From the NCBI RefSeq assembly GCF_024679095.1, contig NC_066535.1:4631274-4695273 (forward strand): a stretch of 64,000 bases of DNA, read 5' to 3'. The translations under genes were made by a program, and so were the position numbers. Below, piece by piece: positions 57,735 to 64,000 of the stretch. Origin of the DNA: Eriocheir sinensis (taxonomy: Eukaryota; Arthropoda; Malacostraca; Decapoda; Varunidae). The notes beneath the pieces are model-generated. The model ran no database searches. It was given only the letters and a program-made list of their open reading frames with translations, and had not been told where the DNA came from. Positions within the stretch are counted from its first letter, which is position 1; each line of letters begins with the position of its first letter.

Positions 57735-57760
57735 CGTCTGTCTGTCTATCTGTGTAGCAA
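57664..57760. repeat. (GT)n and CTGT microsatellite
   Basis: A perfect GT array (57664-57732) is followed by CTGTCTGTCTATCTGTG. T-rich low-complexity DNA without a gene follows to 58070. Confidence 0.96.
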
Positions 57761-58136
57761 AAATTAAGCCTGAAAAAAAAATTAAGGATACGTTGACATT
57801 TTTTCCTTTAATCTTTTTGTTCTGTTTTCCTTTTTTGTGTTTTTCTTTTCTTTTTTTGTTTTTACTCTTATTTTTGTTTGTTTTCCCTTTTTTTCTTTGT
57901 TTTTCCTTTTGTTCTTCTTTTTCCTTTTATGTTATTCTTTATGTTTTCTCCTTTTTCCTTTTTTTCTTTTTTTTTCTTTCTTTATTATATGTTTCCCTTT
58001 TGTGTGTTTATCTTTTGTTTTTTCCTATTTTTGTGTGTTTTCCTTCCTCTTTTGTGTGTGTTTTCCCGTCGCCCCGAACAACCAGGCAAGTCATTATGTA
58101 TCCGTGGCCGCCATCACTCACCTGCCACTCACACCT

Positions 58137-58236
58137 GATGTATGTATGTATGTGTGTGTGTATGTATGTATGTATGTATGTATGTATGTGTGTATGTTTA
58201 TGTATGTGTTGGGGGAGCTCTGGATTTCCTCGTTTA

Positions 58237-58289
<53 letters not shown>

Positions 58290-58309
58290 AAACGCGCGCA
58301 TTACTGAAA

Positions 58310-58364
<55 letters not shown>
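58137..58364. repeat. (TATG)n, (GT)n and (CA)n arrays
   Basis: GTAT/TATG repeats (58139-58206), GT (58237-58286) and CA (58311-58364) lie in that order. The GT and CA arrays are reverse complements separated by 24 bp (ACAAACGCGCGCATTACTG), so they could extrude as a long hairpin. Confidence 0.96.
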
Positions 58365-58366
<2 letters not shown>

Positions 58367-58430
58367 TGCGTCTATAAATTCCACGATATTCCCACGCGAT
58401 TTCCCTCACTAACTTATCCTTCACACGACC

Positions 58431-58474
58431 TGATCTGACCTGACCTGACCTGACCTGACCTAGCGTGACCTTGA
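58431..58474. promoter_or_regulatory. TGACC pentamer array with nuclear-receptor sites
   Basis: TGACC repeats (CTGATCTGACCTGACC...) make overlapping AGGTCA half-sites on the minus strand. After TAGCG comes TGACCTTGA at 58466-58474, the exact reverse complement of TCAAGGTCA, the FTZ-F1/ERR monomer site; the T-GACCTC that follows adds another half-site. Binding is inferred from consensus only. Confidence 0.4.
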
Positions 58475-58612
58475 CCTCACTGAATGGCCGCTGCATGGCT
58501 GGCAGACTCGCACGTTCGCTCGCTCACCCAAAGCCTCCCGGAAGACTCGTGTCGGTGCGTGAGGGAACGAACACGAAGGGCGAAGTGGAGGACCCGGCGG
58601 TGGGATGAAGAG

Positions 58613-58650
58613 AGGAGGAGGAGGAGGAGGAGGAGGAGGAGGAGGAGGAG
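58613..58650. repeat. (GGA)n microsatellite
   Basis: A GGA array following a complex, GC-richer stretch (58480-58600) with no recognised gene. Confidence 0.95.
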
Positions 58651-58769
58651 AAGCAAGAAAAAAGTGAATAAGTGGAGATTAAGAAAAAAAAGTAAAAAAA
58701 TAAATAAAAAGATGAAATGTGGAAGAATTGAATGGATGGAGAAGAAAAAAAAGTATATTATTGTGGTTA

Positions 58770-59070
58770 GTAGGAGAAAGTAGAGGAAGCAGAGGAAGGG
58801 AAGAGGTGGTGGTGGAGGAGAAGTAAGATGATGTTGAAGAGGAGAAGTAGGAGAAAGTAGAGGAAATAGAGAAAGGGAGTAGGTGGTGGTGGGGATGGAG
58901 AAGTAAGAAGAGATTGAGGAGGAGAAGTAAGAGAAAGTAGAGAAAATAGAAGAAGGGAAGAGGTGGTGGCGGAGGAGGAGAAGCAAGAAGAGGTAGAAGA
59001 GGAGAAGTTGGAGAAAGTAGAGGGAGTAGAGGAAGGGCAGTGGTAGTGGCGGTGATGGTGGTGAAAAAAA
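58770..59070. repeat. 77-80-bp purine-rich tandem repeat, 4 copies
   Basis: GGAGAAAGTAGAGG or variants recur near 58774, 58851, 58931 and 59011. Each is followed by GAAGGGMAGWGGTGGTGG and GGAGAAGYAAGAAGA. Confidence 0.92.
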
Positions 59071-59482
59071 GCAGGGAAATAAAGCCACACATCTTTGTTA
59101 TAGCTTTTATCGGAGAAACAGAAGCTCCCAAGATGATCCCGGGGAGGAGAAAATATATAGTAGTTGCTGAAAAAAAGTAGATAGTCTCCCTTCGCTTAGG
59201 GGAAAAAGAAAACGTGATTGGGGTCAGACGTGCTAGATTGCGGAGGATGATGAAGGTGGGAGATAGTGTGAAGAAGAGGAGGAGGAGGGAGAAGGAGGGA
59301 GGGAGAGAGGAGGAAGGAAAGTTAGTGATGAAAAAGAAACAGTTGAAGCAGAAAAACGCGTCACCATGGAATTGCAAAGAGCCGTTCGAGTATATGGGAA
59401 AAGTAAGACGAGTTTTGACACAAAGGAATCGAGGGAAAGAAATAAAACTGTATAATAAAAAAAGCCGAAGATTTATAGATAC

Positions 59483-59640
59483 AGTTGGAAGGGACGAATG
59501 AAAAAGAAAGAGGGAAAAAAAGGAAAGAAGGAAGGAAGGAAGACGGGGAACGTAAAAAATAGGAAAAGACGAGAAAAAATAAGCAAGTAAATGAATAGAA
59601 TTAATGATTGTAGCGCCAGAGAGTCTAGACAGCGCCGCCA
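59483..59640 (+). repeat. Dispersed repeat C, copy 1
   Basis: CAGTTGGAAGGGACGAATGA, then AAAGAAGGAAGGAAGGAAGA, ACGTAAAAAATAGG and AATAAGCAAGTAAATGAATAG, recur in order and orientation at 61480-61665. The copies then diverge but keep related AGCGCC ends. No coding content is recognised. Confidence 0.9.
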
Positions 59641-59922
59641 GATGGCTCTCTTGTCTCTCTTTTTTTCAACGGGACCGAAAGTTATCGTACCAGGAGGGAA
59701 AATTGTTGTACATGGCGCCACTCACGAAGCCGTCATCTATGGCCCTCTTCATAGCTCAGTACTAATGGTTCTTTTTTGCCCCTCTTCCTTAATGTATCAA
59801 GGCTGTGGTAGGTTGGCCGGTCGGTCCTCCTCCTCCCTTCCCTTTTATTGCCTGTCGTTCGTGGGATGGTGTTGCTGCGCTGAAAGGGAGCCTATAAATA
59901 CGACGCCACAATGGTAAGTCGC

Positions 59923-59923
<1 letters not shown>
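59640..59923 (+). promoter_or_regulatory. Candidate core promoter: TATAAATA before ATG-GTAAGT
   Basis: Complex sequence (59640-59890) ends in GCCTATAAATACGACGCCAC. TATAAATA is at 59893-59900; an ATG at 59911-59913 is directly followed by GTAAGT, a perfect splice-donor core. A transcript starting about 30 bp after the TATA box would begin at or past the ATG, so the arrangement is more likely a first-exon donor, or coincidence, than a translation start. A CA array begins right after. Confidence 0.3.
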
Positions 59924-59970
<47 letters not shown>

Positions 59971-60110
59971 CACACGCACACACACACACACACTAGCGTC
60001 CATTAACTCCATGCCTTCCACCCATTAACTACGTCTTCTCCTACATTTACAATTCCGTCCTCTTATACCCCTCCTCCCCCTCCTCCTCCTCCTCCTCCTC
60101 CTCTTACCCC
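59924..60110. repeat. (CA)n and (CTC)n arrays
   Basis: CA repeats with GCACAC interruptions run 59924-59992, and a CTC array runs 60078-60103. GC-rich complex sequence (60105-60240, with CCCGCCTCGCCCCGCC) follows, and a GGT array runs 60256-60279. Confidence 0.94.
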
Positions 60111-60295
60111 CTCCCGCCGCGTCAGGTCCCCGTCAGCAGCCATTGTCGCCCCGTCAGCCCGTCAGACGCCTCCTGACGGCCCGCCTCGCCCCGCCTCTCC
60201 TCGCCCCTTCTTCGCCTCTATTATTATTCACCTCTCCCTGGAAGCCCTAATTCTGCTTGTGGTGGTGGTGGTGGTGGTATTACTACTACTACTTC

Positions 60296-60778
60296 TATAA
60301 AAAAAAATCGGTTCATCTGAGTCTGGTGTGCATTATCGCGCAACGGCAACCTGCAGCTACACGGCGTGCCCGATTTCGTGGACACTGTATGCTAGCCCAC
60401 GTATAGTAAACCGTCGTCAGTAATAATATGCAGGCAACAATAAGAAACACCGTCAATTATAGTCGATTATGAGTTAAAAAAGTATTAGTTATGTCACAAA
60501 TAGCTGTTTTTTTAATTCACAAGATCGCTGATTATGATTATTAAACAGCCATGAAGTTGTCCGCCACCGATAAAATTAGCAGGCTATATATTTATAAAAC
60601 CGTTATTTGCGACATTACTAATATTTTTTTAAACTTAAAATCGACTTTAATTGACGGGACTTGTTATTGCTGCCTGCATGTTATTGCCACTGACGACTGT
60701 TTACTAGCACACCGTGTGGCTACAGAGTGCCGTTGCCCGATAATGCACCCTTCAGACGCGGGTGAACCGACTTTTTTA

Positions 60779-60780
<2 letters not shown>
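60296..60780. mobile_element. Foldback element, 485 bp, arms over 200 bp
   Basis: The left end TATAAAAAAAAATCGGTTCA mirrors the right end, which in reverse complement reads TATAAAAAAGTCGGTTCA. The inverted match continues in order: GTGCATTATCG, GCAACGGCA, TAGTAAAC[CA]GTCGTCAGT, ATGCAGGCA[AG]CAATAA, CCGTCAATTA, AGTCGATT, TATTAGTTATGTC and CAAATA. Nearly the whole element is palindromic, with only a short ambiguous centre near 60520-60560. CTA/TAC trinucleotides flank both sides (60281-60292 and 60781-60820), so it sits inside a microsatellite. It has no transposase. The 91-codon frame in the right arm is incidental. Confidence 0.88.
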
Positions 60781-60817
<37 letters not shown>

Positions 60818-60850
60818 CACTACTGATGCTACTGATGCAACTACTACTGT
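60781..60850. repeat. (CTA)n microsatellite
   Basis: CTA repeats with CCA and TGA variants continue the TAC repeats on the other side of the foldback element. Confidence 0.93.
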
Positions 60851-61039
60851 TATATGCGCTGCTACTAACTACTATATACTGCTTTTTCTTACCAGCATGG
60901 AAGGTATGTAAAGAGGAAAACACAAATATTATAAAGAGATCCCCATAACATGCTGCCGTTGTGAATGTATGAGTAGGAAGAGGAAGACGCGGAAAGATGA
61001 AGATTTGTTTTGGTTACAGAAATGCCTCGATACTCCTTG

Positions 61040-61215
61040 CGGAAGAGTTCAAGTCACAGGAAGGGAGAATTACAGACGAAGGAAGGGGGTAATACCTATA
61101 AAAATACTACTGGCTACATACGAAGGAAGATGGAAATACTACCACGACTACAACCGACCAAAATACAGACGAGGGAAGGTGTCAATACAGATGCTAATAC
61201 TACTGATTGCGAGAG
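61040..61215. repeat. 93-bp tandem duplication
   Basis: TACAGACGAAGGAAGG at 61071 recurs as TACAGACGAGGGAAGG at 61164. Both continue into GTAATACCTATAAAAATACTAC or GTCAATACAGATGCTAATACTAC-type sequence. The copies are diverged. Confidence 0.75.
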
Positions 61216-61479
61216 TAAAATACCCTAAAATCTGTTTTTGAGAAAATTTTAACACGATGAAATATATGAAAAAAAAATGGAGGAAATTGGTCACTACATG
61301 AATATAGAAATTGTTAATAAAGCAGCGTCTATTGGACTTATTTTGTTGTTGTTGTCTTTGTTTTTGCCCTTGACTCCCTCCGTTGCTGTAAGAAATAGTA
61401 AAATAAAGTATAAGCACATCTTCAAAATAAACACATAATATCTTGGAAGAAACGGGAAAATATAATGGTTGGCGGGGCT

Positions 61480-61665
61480 ACGAGGCAGTTGGAAAGGACG
61501 AATGAAAAAGAAGGAAGACGAGGAGGAGGAGGAGGAGGGGAAAAAAGGAAAGAAGGAAGGAAGGAAGACGGGAAACGTAAAAAATAGGGAAAGGCGAAAA
61601 AAATAAGCAAGTAAATGAATAGAATTACTAGGCCTGACTCTCTGTACTAGCGTCTTTGTCCAGCG
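61480..61665 (+). repeat. Dispersed repeat C, copy 2
   Basis: Same landmarks as copy 1 (CAGTTGGAAAGGACGAATGA to GTAAATGAATAGAATTA). An extra GGAAGACGAGGAGGAGG stretch is present near 61520. The copy ends about 38 bp before family A copy 5. Confidence 0.9.
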
Positions 61666-61702
61666 CCCCCCGACCATGCCACGGCGCCCACCTAGAGTTT
61701 AT

Positions 61703-61933
61703 GGGCCGTATTACGAGTACTAAACATCTCCGCCCCCAAGTTCACATATCTGATAAGGCTTTCGTAGGAGTTTTGGTCATTTCCAGGGGTAGTTTATGAC
61801 CCTGGTGGTAGTTTGACTCTTCTTCTGTACTGGTCATTAACTTTAAAAAAAAACCATGAGAATCCGATTGTCCCTATTTTTGGCCTTTGGAAATAGTTGA
61901 TGTGAGAGCTAAAGGCGCCCAAAAATCCCGACC
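61703..61933 (-). mobile_element. TIR element family A, copy 5 (reverse), with TAT duplication
   Basis: On the plus strand it begins GGGCCGTATTACGAGTAC and ends AAAAATCCCGACC; the reverse complement of that end, GGTCGGGATTTTT, resembles the other copies' left ends (GGTCGGTATTATAA). The core (TTTCGTAGGAGTTTTGG, TTTATGACCCTGGTGGTAGT, TTTGGAAATAGTTGATGTGA) is the reverse complement of copies 1-4. TAT flanks both sides (61700-61702 and 61934-61936). At 231 bp it is the best-preserved simple copy. Confidence 0.88.
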
Positions 61934-61944
61934 TATGTCCCAGA

Positions 61945-62043
61945 ACTTGTACTTGGTCGTTCGGTCCGTGTGTGTGCCGTGCTGCGCCGCCTCCCGGTTC
62001 GAATCCCGCAGGCTCAATAAACTGCGTTGATTATTTTTTTTTT
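61945..62043 (+). mobile_element. tRNA-like SINE head or pseudo-tRNA
   Basis: GGTTCGAATCCCG at 61996-62008 matches the Pol III B box exactly. TGGTCGTTCGG at 61954-61964 is an acceptable A box, 31 nt upstream, the spacing of a tRNA gene. The T and acceptor stems do not pair well, so it is not a functional tRNA. AATAAACTGCG and then a run of about 10 T (62034-62043), a Pol III terminator, follow. It is probably a truncated tRNA-derived SINE or pseudogene next to family A copy 5. Confidence 0.5.
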
Positions 62044-62084
62044 CAGAACTAACATTACATGGATAACAAAAATCAGTATTATGT

Positions 62085-62300
62085 TTTCAAAGTCTTCATT
62101 ATTACTATTTTTATTATTATCGTTATTACTATTGTCATTACTATTATTATTCATGTTATCACTATTACAGCCTTTTACTACTCATCTTTCTCTTCCTTTT
62201 ATTCCTCCTCTACTTCCTCCTCCTCCGCCTTCTACGATGATAACGATGATAACAATAAAAGCAAGAATAAAAAATAAGACTAAAAATAATGATAGCAACA
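62085..62300. repeat. ATT-rich, TCC-rich and GAT-rich degenerate trinucleotides
   Basis: TTATTATTACTATT-type DNA (62098-62170) is followed by CTCCTCTACTTCC and GATGATAACGATGATAAC words. Confidence 0.8.
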
Positions 62301-62479
62301 ACAACAACGACAACAAGACCCATTATAAGAACGAGCCTCGCCGTTCCCGTAAGACGATCCTCGGTAAACGTTCATCCTCCCGAAGGTCAGAGCGGCTAAA
62401 AGGGCACCCGAATGTAGGTCAGGAGGGCGGAGGAAAACACGTCCCCTCCCTCCCTCCACTCCTCTCTTTTTCCTTCGAG

Positions 62480-62935
62480 CTTCCTCCCCATTGACCCTCC
62501 TCCCTTGCTCTCGTTCTTGCCTTTATGCTCTTACGTTTCTTGTACTCCTCCTCCTCTTCCTCCTCCTCCTTCTTCTCTCCCCTTCTTCCTTTTTCTCCTT
62601 TCTCCTCCATCAGCTTCTCTTCCTTCTCATCATGTTCTCCCTCCTCCTACTTTTTTTTTCTCTCCTACCTACCATGCCCCTTCTCCTCCCTCCCCTTTTT
62701 CATTTTTCTCCTCCTCCTCCTTCATCAGTTTCTCTTCTTTCTCATCGTGTTCCTCCTTCTACTTTTTTTTTCCTGTTCTTTTCCCTCTGTTTCTTTTCCC
62801 TGCTGTCTCCCTTTTCCTTCGCCTTGCCTTTCAGCTTTTCCCACTTCTATTCCTGTTTTTCCTTTTCCTTCTCTTTCTCCGTTTCCTTTCCCTCCCCCTC
62901 CCTTTTTCCCGATGGCGACTGGAAACTGCAAGGAA
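62480..62935. repeat. Pyrimidine-rich block
   Basis: C/T-rich DNA holds a partly repeated TTCTCCTCCTCCTCCATCAG word; CATCAGYTTCTCTTC occurs near 62610 and 62723 (about 113-115 bp apart), suggesting a decayed tandem unit. Confidence 0.8.
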
Positions 62936-62947
62936 GTCGTTCGGCTG

Positions 62948-62950
<3 letters not shown>

Positions 62951-63027
<77 letters not shown>
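62951..63027. repeat. (GT)n microsatellite
   Basis: A perfect GT array of about 77 bp. Confidence 0.97.
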
Positions 63028-63029
<2 letters not shown>

Positions 63030-63128
63030 CTCTTACTCATCGCAAACCACCACCACCACCATTGCAGAAGTGTAACATAAGTCATGGAAATTTATTGAAT
63101 TTAGAGTTACTTAACGCTAAAAGCTTTC

Positions 63129-63131
<3 letters not shown>

Positions 63132-63167
<36 letters not shown>

Positions 63168-63285
63168 TCTGTACATTACAATATTTCTTTGGGCATATTC
63201 TTTGTTTTCCGGCACGACCCTTTCTTTCTTTCCTTATATTTATTCTATTCGATCTGGATGAAGAGAGAGAGAGAGAGAGAGAGAG
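63132..63285. repeat. (CT)n and (GA)n arrays
   Basis: CT (63132-63164) and GA (63262-63285) are reverse-complementary arrays about 100 bp apart. Confidence 0.95.
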
Positions 63286-63289
63286 TAAT

Positions 63290-63900
63290 CATTTTCCACT
63301 TTGCCTTGTTTTTATTTGCCCTTTCTCATACACGTTGCCAATTTTACGGGAACGGTGAAAGAGGAAAGGAGAGTAGAAGCCATTACCGTATCATCTCTTA
63401 TTCTGGAACTTCACCGCTTGAGCCGAAGAGGACGTGCGTGCTCTCTGGTCCGTGGATAGCAAGACACACCAAGTAGTAAGGCGGGGCTGTTCCTTCCTCT
63501 CTCTCTATTATTTCTCCCTCACGCTGTCGTTAGAGCTGTCGTTAGGATATGGAGTTTGCTTTCGGTGTTGGTCGTGAAGTGCATCGTCCCAGAATCGTCA
63601 GACAGTTAAGACGCAGCTGCTGGGTGGGTAGTGAGTGAGCTCGTGGCCGCGTGGGGTTAGTGAAAAGTAAGGAGTTGTAAGCATAAGGTCTCTAAGGACT
63701 TCGAATATTTTTACATGATTTTATTTTGTCTTTTGTTATCATTCGTTTCTCTTGTGTCCTTTGTTCTCTTGTCGTTGTTTCGAGTCTTCTGTTGTCCCTT
63801 GTTTTATTTTTCCCGAGAGCAGGGATATCGCGGGCTTTTTTTTCCTTTATCTCTTTCTGCTTCGCCTTTGACCCGCGTCGTTTGCTGTAAAAATAGAAAA
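63290..63900. other. Complex interval, no gene recognised
   Basis: Ordinary-composition sequence includes a CTGTCGTTAG doublet (about 63524 and 63537) and CGCAGCTGCTGGGTGGG. No frame or RNA gene is recognised; it could be untranslated or intergenic sequence. Confidence 0.35.
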
Positions 63901-63902
63901 TC

Positions 63903-63903
<1 letters not shown>

Positions 63904-63943
<40 letters not shown>
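63904..63943. repeat. (CT)n microsatellite
   Basis: A perfect CT array near the window end. Confidence 0.96.
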
Positions 63944-63950
<7 letters not shown>

Positions 63951-64000
63951 TTTTCTTCGTGATCTGTCTCCCTTGCATGTGGAGTCTGCCGTGATTCAGG

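Overview
This is eukaryotic, almost certainly arthropod and most likely decapod crustacean (crab or shrimp) nuclear DNA. I infer this from very dense AG/CT and AC/GT dinucleotide arrays, GGA/TCC, GGAA/TTCC and AAT arrays, families of tandem repeats, a decayed CR1/Jockey-group non-LTR retrotransposon and short terminal-inverted-repeat elements. The species cannot be fixed from the sequence alone. There is no bacterial-style gene organisation. I find no intact protein-coding gene. Nearly all long open frames are translations of microsatellites or of purine/pyrimidine-rich satellites.

Layout. Positions 1-5,900 hold dinucleotide arrays, a broken reverse-transcriptase fragment (1573-2299), a 145-bp pyrimidine-rich satellite (3430-4860) and a 139-bp CT array. 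Positions 5,900-8,400 are purine-rich; 8,600-10,700 are less repetitive, with a 130-bp tandem duplication and a decayed larger array. Positions 10,700-17,030 are microsatellites and TTCC/GGAA blocks with 131-bp and 151-bp tandem duplications. Positions 17,040-24,600 hold an E-box/TATA-like island, several ~150-bp arrays, the first copy of dispersed element family A and a clean 255-bp Harbinger-type MITE (23716-23970). Positions 24,600-28,400 are dominated by GA arrays up to ~130 bp. Positions 28,600-38,100 hold more family A copies, one inside a 150-bp array and itself swollen by an 18-bp satellite, followed by several arrays of 105-150 bp. Positions 38,239-38,818 form a large inverted repeat. 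Positions 39,000-53,120 mix trinucleotide arrays, a CpG-rich island (42110-42360), a long pyrimidine satellite (44860-47165) and the three longest CT arrays. Positions 53,150-64,000 hold minisatellites, an 83/120-bp array, a 132-bp array, a 485-bp foldback element (60296-60780), a reverse copy of family A and a tRNA-like SINE head.

The most interesting results are: (i) two short transposon families with terminal inverted repeats, one confirmed by a filled versus empty site inside the window; (ii) a palindromic foldback element inside a CTA microsatellite; (iii) about fifteen tandem arrays of different sequence whose periods cluster near 130-152 bp, close to nucleosome-core length; and (iv) kilobase-scale blocks that switch between all-purine and all-pyrimidine on one strand. 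Short non-repetitive GC-richer islands with TATA-like, E-box, CRE or nuclear-receptor motifs are the best places to look for regulatory DNA. One minus-strand stretch (48280-48880) is the only non-repetitive region that looks weakly coding.
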